A stretch of DNA of 64,000 nucleotides from Solanum dulcamara (lineage: Eukaryota > Streptophyta > Magnoliopsida > Solanales > Solanaceae). This document shows positions 50,540-63,651 of this stretch, in pieces (position 1 is the first letter of the stretch; every line of letters begins with the position of its first letter). A program made the position numbers and the translations under genes. The DNA is taken from the NCBI RefSeq assembly GCF_947179165.1, contig NC_077242.1, forward strand, positions 1,488,001 through 1,552,000, written 5' to 3'. A model generated the notes under the pieces. It did no database searches. It saw only the letters and a program-made list of their open reading frames with translations, and was not told the origin of the DNA.

Positions 50540-51820
50540 CCCAAGTTCCCAAATACTAGAAAAAACTAGCATCTAGGCATCTTCTAGTATTTGAAAAGTT
50601 TTAAATATTTAAAAATTACCCAACTTTTATATTTTATAGAAAACGGCATTATTTATTTATTCTAACTAATATTTATCTATCTTCTCCGAAAAATTTTGAG
50701 TTATAATTTGAGTGACAAGATTGAGAGAAAAAGAACAACTTATTTTTAATGGATTATAATTTCAATTGAATCAATGACAATTTTTTTTTTATTAAACGGA
50801 CCTTACCCAAGGATCTCACCCCTCATGGCGTTCAGGGGTTTAGCCGAACACCCTCAAGCCTTAACATAATATAAACAACAAAAGGTATAGTGATAAATTT
50901 GAGTATACGATTAATGCATTATTCTTGCTTATATTGTTATTTTATTGTTGTTGATTGTTATCAATTATGTTATAAAATTATTTTTTAACAGCAAACATTT
51001 ATTATAAAATAATAACACAAACTTATGAATATTTTAAATAATTTTTAAAATTTACTGGTATAAATCATATTTCATTCTTACACCTGTAGTGCAGTATAAT
51101 TGTCAAAGTTACTAAGCTCTCAAGTTTATAATACATTATTGTATGCTTTCCAGTGTTGTTGCCAACCAACTTCCTCGTAACTCGGGCTAATAGTCTAATC
51201 TTATACTTTGATTCATATTGCTTAATTGTATGTTTTGCTTATTTTATTGTGCATTTCTTACAAGTTATTATTATCTTTCAATCTTATTATTATGGTCAAT
51301 TCTAACTCATGTATCCTTTAACCACACACAAATTTAATTATACCATTTTAAGGATAAACAATGACTTTCATCCACCATCAAGTTAGATACGATCTTATAA
51401 TATTGTCGCTAATTGTTGTTTATGGCCACTTAGCTAATATATATACGATTTGGCCATCATATAATACGTCTTGCACGTATACTTACAGGTCGTCTCTTCT
51501 TAGGGTTTATAGATGTTGTCAATAACGGAGCATAGAATTTTCATAGAGATTTATAATATTTAAAATAAACACATGAAGAATCCATTTAAATTCTTTAGTT
51601 TTAATTTTGTATATAATGTACAATATAATATTTTGATAAAGAAAGAAGGGAAAAGGGTCAAAAATACCCATCAATTTTTATTCATTAGTTGACTTTACCC
51701 TTATCGTTAAAATCGAGTTATTCTCGCCGTTACCAAACTTAGCAAATATACCCCTCAATTGGACGGTTCCCCCCAAATCAACTTAAACTATCCAATTTGA
51801 ATTAAAATTACAGTAAAACC
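50540..51820. other. Intergenic, no gene seen
   Basis: AT-rich. Around 50775-50880 is a short higher-GC stretch with CCTCATGGCGTTCAGGGGT of unclear origin. A GGGTCAAAAATACCC stretch at about 51655-51770 resembles one at 9416-9560 and probably marks another degenerate repeat. Confidence 0.45.
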
Positions 51821-51824
51821 TCGA

Positions 51825-52310
51825 TAAAGTAATAATATCGCTAAATAAATATTTTTCTCCGATCCCGACTTGAGCCAGTTATATTAAAATAATATTCTCG
51901 CTAAATACATTAGATAATAATTAAAAATAAAGTATTAATGGCACCAAAAAAATATAAAGTAATAATTACTAAATCAAGAATTTATATATATTTAATCAGT
52001 CAATAATACTAAACCAATAACTATTTCTTTTTAAAATATGATTCTATAGTTGAATTCTCATTCTTATGGTCACATATTGCGTTTCTTATTTTATTGGTTA
52101 AAGATGATTTTTTTACGCCTTTCAAATGATGAGAAAACATTATACTTGGATTATAATTTTTAAACATCTAGCCTTTTCTTTTTATAGTTAACATAAAATC
52201 TATTCATTTTCTATATACATAAATACAATTAGAAACATTAAACTTCAGTAATAATCTCAATAAATGAATATTTTTTCCGATTCCAAACATATGCATCTAT
52301 AGAGATTTTA
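51825..52310. mobile_element. Degenerate MITE with CAGTAAAACCTCGATAAA end
   Basis: The left end CAGTAAAACCTCGATAAAGT and the right end (reversed ATAAAATCTCTATAGATGC) are weak inverted repeats. Inside, TTTTTCTCCGATCCCGA and the inverted TCGGAAAAAATATTCA are clearer. The family with CAGTAAAACCTCTATAAAT ends is common in plants. Confidence 0.6.
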
Positions 52311-54120
52311 TTATACCTGATTCCCTCTTTTAACCCGAATTCGATCCACTAAACTAAATAAATTCATAACAAAATTAAATCCCCAAACCCTTTTATTCCA
52401 ATTTTCTTCATTCCTCAAACCCAGAGATGAACTACCAGGGAAAATTAAGAACAATACACAAATGATAAGAGCTACGACCCAACAATAGTACACAAATGAT
52501 TGCAAAAGGAAAAGCTATGGTTGACCCTTAAAATGAAATATTCACAAAACGAACTCCTTTTCCGCCGGAACAACGGGGACGGTTGTAATGAAGATTGCAA
52601 AAGAAAGTTCGAATCAACGACAACTTTTTGGATGACCTAAGGAATTGACTTTGAGGAAAAATTGTGGATCCTCCTCTGTTATGGGTTTACATGGAGGAAG
52701 GAAATGAAGAAGGATCTGATAACTTGGGGACAGACAAGGCATGGTGTTTCCATGGAGGAATGAGATGAAGATAAATCGATTTTGGGATTTAATTAGTTAT
52801 GAATTTATTTAATTTAGTGGGTCGTATCGGATAATTTTAATTCAAATTGAATAGTTTAAATTAATTTGGGGGCAATTGTAAAATCCTTGTACCTTAGTTT
52901 TTCCGGTGAATAATGAAAGTGTGAACTAACTTGGTAGCTACTTCATTCATATGGGACTTAGTTCTGTATACACAAAAAATTGTCTTATCAAATAGTTTAA
53001 GGGTATATTTGACTTATTTTCTTATGTTTTGAAGTACTTGTTAGTAAAAAGAATATTTTTGATTGTAAAGAATATTTTTGAGTCAAAAACATAATAATAA
53101 AAATATTATTGATTCAAAAATATAATAAAGAGTAAAACTGAACCACTTTAAATGTACAAAAATATATTTGACCTCTAAACTATTTCACTTTTCAAGAGAA
53201 GAAGGGAAAAAAAGTTTTTTCTAGAGTTTCAAAATTAATTGTCTGCCAATACAAGTAAAACGAAAGGAAATCACATGTGTTCCCTAAAGAGAATAAACTT
53301 TCCCCCCCTTTCCTTGGTAGGATTCCTCCATTGATATTTTCAGTAACAAGGAATACAAGAATACTAGTACTATGTATCTTATTTCAAAAGGGAAGAGCAA
53401 AAAAAATATTAAGTACTTTTAATATTTAATAACTTCTTAATTTCAATATCGATATAACATGTTTAAAATCATGACATTCATTAATTTAAGATTACAAAAT
53501 TCAAACTAAACCACATACACTGAAATAGGAGTGTTTAAAATTGAACCGTAATCGATAAGTCAACCGCAAAATTGATTTATTGGTATTGGATTATAGAATA
53601 AACGGTTGGGGAACAGATTAAAATTTTATAATTAACGGCTTATTGGTGTGGGGGCAGATTATTAAATTTTCTTATCGGATAAACTGTTAACCCGTTAAGA
53701 ATTAACATATATTTACACTTCTTTTTCAATCTTTAGCCAATTGTCATTAGTATTTTACTCTGTTTGTGTGCAATTTTGTAAAAATATGAGTCACCAAATT
53801 GAAGTCAATTATCCTTGACTTTTGCTTGTATGCTATATCTCTACCGATTGAATAGGCTGAAGAAAGGCATTGAGGAGAGAATTGATCTCTTGTCTTCAAA
53901 TCAGCTATCCTTTATTTATTATACCAAACGAACTGCAAGGTTAACAATGTGATTTATTGGTGCAAAAAATTTCATAATCAATTCCTTAATTTCTCCATTC
54001 ACCAAATTCCTTTTCTGGATTAGACAGTTTTTACTAATCCATTTTATCAAAAATAAACACACTAGTTTAACTGTACATAATCCTGTCTGTTTTTTTCAAA
54101 GAAAAGGTGAAAAAGATTGA
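52311..54120. other. Intergenic and probable PPR promoter/leader
   Basis: No second gene seen. At 53525-53700 is a piece rich in CGATAAG/CGGTT motifs like the ends of the 49948 element. At 54140-54158 a pyrimidine-rich run ending TTTCAG looks like a splice acceptor for a leader intron of the PPR gene. The donor was not identified. Confidence 0.45.
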
Positions 54121-54195
54121 AGCCTTTTGTTTAATCTATGCTGTGTTGCTCCTTTCAGTTCACAGAGAAGCAAGAATCCAATTGGGTCATTGCTG

Positions 54196-57100
54196 ATGCC
54201 TGGTTCCAAAACCAAAACCCTAAGGTCTTTGTTCCGTTCCGCTACTAAATTATCAAATCAATGGAAATCTGTTTCCCCTTCAACTTCAGCCGAAGATGTT
54301 GCCCTAAAACACCAATTATCCTCCTTTAAATCTTCATCTTCTAAACTCTCTAATGATTCTTCTAAGTCTCTCAGTGACATAGCCGCCGAAGGTTTCAACT
54401 TTAGCTCTGCTGCTGACTATGGTAAGCATATTTTCCCAATTCTTATTTGCTCAAACGTTGTTGATCTCTTAGATGGTGGTAAGGTTTGAGCATACATTAC
54501 CTCGCCAAACCTCACTTGTGGAATTACATTAGGTGGGTATGTTATTGTAATAGTTATTATCTCTGAAAGTCTCCTTTTTTTTCCTTAGATTTCAATTTTT
54601 TTCAATGAAGAAAGTGAACTTTTGTGGGATAATAACTGTTAGTTGATTTGACCATATGAGAAATTTAACTCATTGTGATAAAGGCAAAAGGATAAACACT
54701 TAAAATTGTTCAATTATTTTATGTTTTTTTTTTGGTTTGTTTGTTTGTGCAGGAGAATCATCAAAACTGTTGTCAAGAGAAATATCGTCGATACTCTGTG
54801 GTATGTTTTTTTCTCTTTTTTGGGTTGTGTTAATTTGATTAATCAGGTGCATCCTTAATAGATTGTATTGTAGGGGTCGTTTGGTTCAAAGCAAGGTTAA
54901 ATCCCTGAGATTGATTATAACCAGGATAGATAGTCTCGTTTAATCTCATGATTTTGGTATAAATATATCCTAGTTTTAGCTTATACCCATAAGGCCACAA
55001 CCAAACACCAAATGCATTTATTAGTGAAGAGTTGATGAACTTAAACCCCCTAATGCCTGAAACCAAATGGACCCTAAGTCTTAGATATGTTAAAATCTGA
55101 GAAGGACAACTACCTTACGCTGGAGTTTTTTTTTTTAAATATTACCTTCTCTTTGTTTATTCTTTTGTTGACTTTTCAGATTTTTTTTTTTTAAACTTTG
55201 GTATATTGCGTGGACTCAGTTGTTCAAATTAGAGACGAGTTGTTTAATATGAATGCACATTATGATAGATACCATCATATTGGTACAACATCATGTTTTG
55301 CTTATTGTACTTAGGACAATGTTAGCGTTTTAGAGTAATAGTGAAGAAGCTCTCCAGCTTTCCTGCGAGTTGTACTTTTCCTGTGCTGACTAAAGTGAAT
55401 ACTTCCTTGGAACTTTCGCTATGTACACAGCTGTCCTACCACTAGCTAGAAGGTGTTATTACCTTTCTCTGCTAAATGTACATTGAAAGGGTAAATATAT
55501 CTGTCATTATGTCTTGTGTCCTTCGTTCACGAGTCCAGATTTTTGGAGTGTGGGGTATCTTGGAGCTTCAATAATTCATGCTGTGACCTTTGAAGTCTTA
55601 AATAATAGTTTGAGAACTAAATGAGTCACCACAATTTTTCAATTGTCAACTTGGAAAGTTCTGCCATGAATTTCATTTCCCAGTTTAGGATTTGAATCTG
55701 TTGTGATTCTCTGTCTTAGGAATTCTTGTAATTATAATGATATTTGATAGCCAAAGGTTGAACAAACATGTAAACTATGATGCTGGTCCAGCTACTGTTA
55801 TCCTTATATTGATATTCGTGCGTTATCCTGGGGGCTTAAGAGATATTAAGAAAGTAATGTGTGGTGGTATTGTTATCTTTTTATTTTTTGATGAAGTAAG
55901 TAGTTAATTTTAATTAAGGCATCAAGAAGATGCATAGTGACAGAAGGTCCAAAAGGTTAGCTCCAGTACAATGCTAAGATCATGGAGCTAAGAAAATCCA
56001 AAAACATATTAATGCTGTTTACAGCGTTATGAAATTCCAACTGAACAAACTAGCTAAGCATTTTGTGGCAGTCCTTTTTTTTTTTTAAAAAAAAATTATT
56101 TATTATTTCTAGATGGTGCTTTAAGATCTTTTCTCATGTCTGCTTAGTGTCTTGGAAACTGCATATTCTTTTTACAAGATTCCTTGTGATGTAATTAGAT
56201 GTGGACAAAGATTGCATGACTTAGAATATCTATTTATTTTTTTCATATGTTGTCTGTATGCAATTGCTTTACAACCTATTTTATCTACATATTCTTCTGA
56301 TATCTTTTATTGTAGGTGATTTAGATTTTTATTTGAGCGATTCAGAAGAGAGTAGTAATGGAAGTTGCTTGGAAAATGTATTGGATGTACCATGGTTATC
56401 AAATGTAGAAAAATGCAACATCTCATTGCGACGGAAAGAAATAGCACGAGAAAGGAAGGAAAAGTGGACCTTCAAGAGTACTCAGATAAGTCGTTTCCAC
56501 CAGTTGGTTAAACAATGTGCCTGTAAATTGGGGGCTGATACTACCATTAAAGTGTTTGGTAAATTGGGACGAGAAACTGGCCAGAAAGAATATAATTCTC
56601 TAATAAGACTCTGTATAGAGAAGGCCAGAGAAAGTAATGATGAAGAGGTGTCGTTGAAGCAGCTTTCAAAGGCTTATCAGCTTCTTAAATCAATGAAGGA
56701 ACAGGGTTTCCAAGTAGAAGAGGAGAGCTATGGTTCAGTTCTTATGTATTTTATTGATTTTGGCATGGTACAAGAGTTTGATTTTTACTGTGAGCTCATT
56801 ATGGATGGAAATGCTGATTCACTTGCAAGATTAGCTTACTATGAGATGTTGCTTTGGACTAAAATTGAAAATGAAGATAAAATAGAAGAACTCCTCTACC
56901 ATCTTTCTCTTTATGATGGTGCTGATAAATCTGCCTTTCAAGGTTTGCAATTTACTGTACATATGCCCCTATTACTATTTTAGTTTGTATACTCTTATTG
57001 TTTGATCCTGCTGGATATTAGAAGTTACCTGTGCTACCTTCCACTTAATGATTAGTGATTAAAATGATTGAGTTGCATGCCTCTTTTTTCATGTTTACTG

Positions 57101-60100
57101 TACATGATGTTTATAATGCATTTGAAAATGGTTGATGAATTTAGAGTCTGTCTTTGCAATGTGGTAACATCTTAGAATCTTACAAATCGTTCTTATATGC
57201 ATCTCATGATGAGTTTTGGCAGGTGCTTTCTCTGCACTAGTGCCATATTTTAGAGTTTCACAATGTTGAATATGTTGCAGAAAACTATCTCTTAGCATTG
57301 TGCGAAAGTGACCGAGTTGAGGATTTTGTGAGGCTTCTACGAACTATTGACATAACAAAAGTTTCATCTACTGATTTTGTCACAAATATCTTCAAGTTCT
57401 TGGGGAAGTTGCTATTGGAGTCCTTCGCAAAGATGTTTCTTCAGGAGTTGGTAACAATAGGTAAACTCATCACCTTATTTTTCTTTAGAGGCACCTATAT
57501 AGTTGATTTAACAATCACTGGCCTCATGTTAGACAAATTGTTTCTAATTGTATTGGGTACTTTAAAGTGAAGGTTACCATAATTGTTTAACTCAAAGTGT
57601 GACCTCTATGCCGGTATCTTGTCCCAATACATCTTAGAAAGGATTATTATCTAATTCTGCGAACAGATATTGCTATCTGGTTAAAAAATAAATAAACATT
57701 ACCGTATAGGGAAAATGTTGTGAGTATTGGCATCAGTTATAAGGAACCTGAAGATTTCCCTTTTTCTGTTGCTGTTAGAAAAACTTTTACTTCTATGGTA
57801 ATCTTATTGAATCCTAATGTAGTCTCACTCAAAGCAGGTATTGGAGCAAAAGACATCTCAAAATTTATCTACAATTATACAAGTAACATGCCAAATTTAG
57901 CGGTGAGGAACTTCTCATTAATTCTGCTTGTAATCTCCCTTGGTATACAATTCACATGATGCTTGCATAAGTTAGAAATTTTGTAATGCTGAATCAAAAG
58001 ATTATTGGATAGAATATCTAAGAGGCTGTTTGTTTGCGCAAATCACAAGTTAAATTAACATCTTAAGCTCTGTGTCAGTCAAAGAGTGTCAATTGATGTC
58101 ACATGTACTGGAATGATGGAAGTTAAAGGGAGTACAACGTGTTGTTGTATTTAGCGCTTCTAATTATTTTTTGCTCCTGGATTGCGATAAGCATTTCTTT
58201 TCTCTGCTAACAGAATTAGTTGGAAATTTTGAGTAAACTATTGTAGTTGCCAAGTCGATCTGTAGTTATGGTAGTACTGAATATCTGTCCATCAGTGAAA
58301 TATTACTCTGATTGCTCTGTTATTGATGGAAGGTTGAAGATGTTATCCTTGAATTCAAAAATTTACATGTGGAGTTGGAGCTTAGGCCAGCATCGTCCCA
58401 GTATCAGAAGCTTATTATGTACTGTTGTGAGTTATTTAAGGTAAGGACTGATTGTTTAGAGATATTCTATTCAGTAGTTGGAGACTTCTTTGTGCAACAT
58501 AAGAGTCATTACATGTTCTGGTTAATATGTGAATTTCTCTAATGTACTGATAGTTGCAACTTTGTAAATAGGTACATGCTGCATTAGATATGGTTGATCA
58601 AATGTTTGAAGCAGGTCTGACATTATCCTTGGAGACATTTAATTCCGTACTAGAAGCCTGCGATAAAAGCTGTGAGTATAATTTGGTAGGTTAGTTTGAA
58701 TCCCTTATCTTTTTGATGTTTTAGTTCATTAGCTTAATCTACTTTAATTGTATAGTTTGGGCTAGGACACACAAATTATATGAGATTTAACTGTCACAAA
58801 TGTTCCTTGATTGTTCTCATAGATTTTTGCTGTTCATGTATATGTAGTTAGAATACAGTTTTGATGCTCATTGCCGAACCTGGATAAAGAATCACAGCAT
58901 CCTGGGCGGCATGTTTTATTCGAAAAACTAACTTACTAAATAGTTAGTGATGGACTAAAACCCTTGGGCCTTCGCACTCTAGCACTGGCAATGACATTCG
59001 AAAATTATAGAAATCAAGGACCAGATGGTTGCTAAAGTGCATAGAAAAGGATTTTTTCACTCAAGGAATAGCCTCTTATCCATTATTTCTCTTTGCTAGA
59101 TTAGGTGTCGTTCATAGAAAATCATATCCTACTTTAAGGTTTCTATTTTATTGGTATAGTTCTTGTATATGGATGTTTTTTGCCCTGCATTAATAAGATT
59201 TTTTCTGATTGCCAAGTGTGCGCTAAGAAGTTATTTTATGCGGTTAATGTCGATCTTAGATCCCACTTTGTGGGACTACACTTTGTTTGTTGTTGTTGTA
59301 ATGTCTATCTTTAGTGGCAAAAGTAAAGAAATAGTTCTTCTTCTCAAAAGAGAAACGACTTATTTCCCATGATCTGCTCAGTTGGAGCTTTTAACCCTTG
59401 TGAGCAACAAAGTTGGATTCTCCAAATAGGTTTTGTATTAAATAGCTAATGGTGACTTCATTTTTGTTGATCCATGTCTTATCAGTGCATGAATAAGTAC
59501 TATGTTCATGATGTCAAATCAAATAAAAGATAAACTCATGGCAATGATAGATTTTTCGGTTGAATTCAACCTGTGGATGTTCTCTTCTTCCTTCATTGTC
59601 AACTGGATTACTGCTTGGCTGACTCTTTGATTTGAAATTACGTCAGTAGTTTTTCCAGCGAGTGGCTAGTACTGAGTGATTCTATTTCAAATTGTCCATT
59701 GCGTATATCTTGTATCTTTGATTCATTTATTGTTTGCGTAAATCATGTTTTAATGTTTATCCTCATGAATCTTAGGTTCATCGAATTTATTCAATGATGC
59801 TTCGTCATGATATCAAGCCAAATAATGAGACCTTCAGGATTATGATAAATATGACTGTGAGAACAAAGGATGTAAGTTTCCTCTTCTTATCGGGGAATAA
59901 TATTTTTATATAAATATGGAATGTGTCGCTTAACTAGCCAAGCTCTATGTTCTCTATGTTGTCCTAACTGCAGTTTGAAGGCGCATATGGCATGCTCAAG
60001 GATTTGGAGAAGTTTAACGTGATGCCTACCACAAGCATGTACAATGCCATAATGGGAGGATATTTCCGAGAGGTGGGTTCCCCATTTATCTTGTTATCTT

Positions 60101-63100
60101 CTATGCATGAGTTGTCAACATCATCTATGTGCTAAAAACTAACTTTTGCTCTCAACCCATTTATTGCATCTCGTGCTCTTCATTTGACCGAGCCTCTTTC
60201 AGAGTACTTATAGAACGTCTTTTTGAGTGAAAGGAACAATATGTTAAAAGGATATTGCATGATTTTAAGTTGTATCGTTTGAGCAGTAAGGTTAACTTTT
60301 TTAGTGGGTCAATTATGTGGCAGAAGTTGATTGTATCTCACTATCTCTACAAGAGTTGTACAACTAGAGCTAAGGGTCATCTGGAGCTCGTGTTATTGAA
60401 AATAGTTCTGGTTTCATATTCTGCATCGATTGTTATCTGCTTGGTCATCATATTTGTTTCCGTCTGAAAACCCACTTTGGTTTATGTGAATATTGAATAT
60501 GAAATGCACATATTAGTAGTATGTGCCTACACACATCTAAATGCACAAATATGCTATTTATATTACTACTTGTTTAATTAATTATACTTATTGTCTCAGT
60601 GATTTAATTTTAGGTAATGCTTGTATTTCTATTTAAAAATTAGAAAAAGATGTTTAAAAATGTTTTTTCATGATTCTAAGAGTACTTCAATGTTAAAAAT
60701 TCATCATCTCATATTTTAGGATACATGGTCTTTAGATTTCCTCTTAAAATTGTTCATTATTTTGAGAGAATTTAAAATTTATTATTATGAATTAATTATT
60801 ATAATCTCCAGCTTTTTAAAACTAACATAAATCATATAGTTGATAAATATATATATGATGGTAAGCACCCAAGAGTGTGATTTAGTGGTCAATAAAGTGG
60901 GAGGAGAAGCATGAAGTCTCATGTTCAAATCCCAACAGAGATAAAAATACTAGGTGATATCTTTCAATTTGTCTAATCATTGGTGGACAGAGTTATTTGG
61001 TGCCTATTGTTGGTGGTAAGTGACAATTATCTCCTAAAATTACTCGAGGTGCGCATAAGCTGGCACATACACCACAAATTGTTTTAAAAAAACATTTATG
61101 TGATGGGAATTAATTGGGATCAAAGTAGTTATCTGGGTAAGACCGTTATCCGGGTAAGGGCTTACGACATTTAGAGAGCTCCTACTTCCCTTGAATTATG
61201 ATGGTGGGGCAATAAGGTGAAAACCATTTTTTAAAGTACTTATTTATTTAATATAATAAAATAAATAGAAAAATCATTGTTATTAAATTAATGAGATAAA
61301 TATGATGTGGCCTTAATTTTCTGACGTGGATATGATAAGTTATCCATATCAGCACAAAGATATGATGTGTTATCCGTGTCAGCACAAGTGAGGAACACAA
61401 TGATGGAGTTGTTTAAAACTCCTATTTTAATTGAGTTCAAGTGTCCAATTTACAATTCATGGAGTAGAAGGGTCCAATTGACAATCTAAGCCAAGTACAA
61501 AGGTCTCCCTGTTCATTCCGCCATAAATTAATTATGTTAATAAACCATATATAACATTGGATAAAATAATGTTAGTCAGGAGTACTGTAGGTAACAACCT
61601 TTCATTAAATTTAAAACCTACGACATGTAATATACCATACAACTCATATATTAAATCAAACTCCAATTACAAATTATCTGGTGATTATTACTCGTATCTC
61701 TGTAAAATATATTTTGTATATAATTGATAGCGAACTGGACCACCTTACAGTAGAGACATGCTTGGACTTATTTATTTTCAGTACATTTGTCTTACCTTTC
61801 ATCCCTCCATCTTGAATTTGCACAATGTTCGTGCAGTACATGATTTAAAAATATATCTTTCTTTATGTCCATCTATCTATAAAACGAGGTTATGCTTCTA
61901 TTGATAGACGAGTATCTTGTTCATGAAGCACTTAACATTTGGGATGGGATAATTGAAAAGACTGAGAAAAGCTGGCTTTGTGGAAATTCAAATACTTGTC
62001 CCTGGGAGGGAGAGTTACACTAACAAATTCAGTCCTAGATTCTTTACCAACATATGTAATTCCTATTCCTGGCAAAGTGGTTAAGATTCTGGACAAGCTA
62101 AGGAGGGGATTTCTTGTGGCAAGGGATTAAAATTGAGAAGAGTTTCAACCCGGTGAAGTGGATTACAGTCCAGCAAAGCAGGAGATATGGTGGACTAGGA
62201 GTGAGAAATCTAAAGTTACAAAATAACAGCCTACTCATGGAGTGGCTCTGGAGGTACAAACAAGAAGAACAAGCTTTATGGAGGGAAGTAATATCCCAGA
62301 AATATGGACAGGAGGTGCAATGGTGCACAAATGAAGTGACTAGCACCTATGGAGTTGGAGTCTGGAGTCCATTAGAAATCTCTGGTTGATACTCAAGCCC
62401 AATACAAAGGCCAAAGTTGGGGGTGGGGGACAAAATCTCTTTTTGGAAAGAAGACTGGAGTGGTCATGGCACCCTACAGTCTCTATTTTCTGACTCTTCT
62501 CTATATGTGTGAATCCTGAATGTAGCATACAGAAACTGTGGTTTCCACAGGGGTGGAATTTGGTCTTCAGGAGGTTACTCAATGATTGGGAAATAGCATG
62601 GGTTACAGAGTTGTTGAATCTGATAGGAGGATATCCTGGTATTAACATGGAAGCGGATAAGTTGTTATGGGGGCAACATAGGGATGGCCTGTTCTCTGTC
62701 AAATATAGTGTACAAATGGGGATTCTGTGTAACTGCAGGAAGATCAGCAGGTCCTTGGAGTACTATCTGGACGAGTGTGACACATGAGGCTATGAAGAAA
62801 AGGGGAATTAGCATACCCTCTAGATGTATGCTATGCAAAGAGGCATTTGAGACCAACAAGCCCATCTTTCTTCTTTGCAAAGTAACAACACAAGTATGGG
62901 ATCTCTTCACTAGTATAGCCAATGTGAACTGGAGCATGCCAGAACACACAGCAGACCTCCTTAGCTGCTGGATGACGAGAGGTGGAAGTTAAAGTCAGAA
63001 GAGATGGTGGAGAACAATTCCAACTTGCATTTGGTGGATTATATGTTAGGAGAGAAATCGGAGGATTTTTGAAGTGAAAGAATGTTCATTACAAAAGATT

Positions 63101-63651
63101 AAATGAGAAGTTATTACTATTTTAGGCTTTTTGTGTAACGAAAAAAATATAGAAGAGGAAATCCAACTAGTGGATTTTATAGGATCCTTGCAAGTATATG
63201 TCTCATTCCTTGTAAATTTTTGGAGGTGGCCAGCATAGCCCTAAAGCCCTAAATGCTGATGAATATAAATTTACCATTTTTTTTTATTTTTAAAAGTAAT
63301 ATCTTGTGCATGCATTTTAGATACAGAAAACTGCCTTTTTGTTTGTGTGAAAGGCTGTCCAATCCATGTGCACCATAGTGGTTGCTTGATGGTTTTTATC
63401 ACTTTTATTTTGGAATTTTGTTGCTTGAATTTCCCTATCCATGGATGTGATGATGGTTTGGTGGTGCTTATTACTTCTGTTTTTGTTTTTAAATTTACCT
63501 TTTGACATTTTTTGGCTGAACATTCTGGCAGAAAGACACTCGTGCTGCATTAAGGGTTCTCAAACAAATGGAAGATGCTAATGTGAAGTCAGACTCTCAG
63601 ACTTTCAGCTATCTGATAAGCAATTGCACGACTGAGGATAACATATCTAAG
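54196..63651 (+). CDS. Pentatricopeptide repeat protein, probably mitochondrial, exons 1-10 (continues beyond the right edge)
   Basis: Exons 54196-54421, 54753-54800, 56316-56942, 57281-57460, 57838-57902, 58333-58440, 58572-58685, 59776-59871, 59974-60072 and 63532-63651 join in one frame, 561 codons so far. The N-terminus is basic and Ser-rich without acidic residues at the start (KTKTLRSLFRSATKLS), as in a mitochondrial presequence. PPR-type helical pairs follow: YNSLIRLCIEKA, FNSVLEACDKS, FRIMINMTV, YNAIMGGYFRE and FSYLISNCTT each open the usual 'position 1' of a repeat. PPR proteins bind organelle RNA one base per repeat; the target is unknown. Overall it resembles the At4g04790-type PPR proteins (from memory). 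The ATG at 54196 is chosen because upstream in-frame codons precede a likely leader-intron acceptor. Exon 5 and the last donor (AAG|GTCC) are the least certain. Confidence 0.85.
54468..54555 (+). mobile_element. SINE tail fragment in PPR intron 1
   Basis: GGTAAGGTTTGAGCATACATTACC, CCAAACCTCACTTGTGGAATTACA and a TTATTGTAATAG end: the shared SINE/RTE tail, diverged. It starts about 50 bases after the exon 1 donor. Confidence 0.7.
54873..55074. mobile_element. Tourist-like MITE in PPR intron 2
   Basis: 202 bases, starting GGGGTCGTTTGGTTCAA, with the inverted GGGTCCATTTGGTTTCA at the other end. Flanks are TA-rich; a 3-base TAG/TAA duplication is imperfect. Confidence 0.75.
59250..59308 (+). mobile_element. 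SINE tail relic in PPR intron 7
   Basis: GATCCCACTTTGTGGGACTACAC followed by TTGTTTGTTGTTGTTGTAA, the last part of the shared SINE/RTE tail. Confidence 0.6.
60850..61095 (+). mobile_element. SINE in PPR intron 9
   Basis: The most complete SINE body of this family in the window: GTGTGATTTAGTGGTCAATAAAGTGGG (tRNA-like A-box region, written here as motif), B-box GTTCAAATCCC, then GACAGAGTTATTTGG, CTCGAGGTGCGCATAAGCTGG. About 240 bases. It is sense to the PPR gene. Confidence 0.8.
61950..63290 (+). mobile_element. LINE 3'-end fragment in PPR intron 9
   Basis: The translated pieces are the region after reverse transcriptase in plant L1-type LINEs: a RYGGLGVRNLKLQN..WLWRY stretch at 62180-62260, then a zinc-finger RVT segment (CMLCKEAFETNKPIFLLCK, 62830-62880) followed by WWIICLERNRRIF at about 63030. 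Frames change several times. It ends in ATGCTGATGAATATAAATTTACC and a T-rich run near 63290. Dead. Confidence 0.8.

Noticed and set aside
54127..54195. An N-terminal extension of the PPR protein
   Set aside because: It would start at TTG and run through a pyrimidine-rich TTTCAG acceptor, so most of it is probably intron. The ATG at 54196 is preferred.
57661..57700. An alternative PPR exon starting after the AG at 57664-57665
   Set aside because: In the required phase it meets TAA within ten codons; the exon at 57838-57902 keeps the frame.
60850..61095. tRNA genes suggested by A- and B-box motifs here and at 9135 and 19195
   Set aside because: They are SINE promoters: no clover-leaf pairing, and the SINE body and tail follow.
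62340..62949. Minus-strand frames of 94-120 codons
   Set aside because: Shadows of the LINE fragment on the plus strand.
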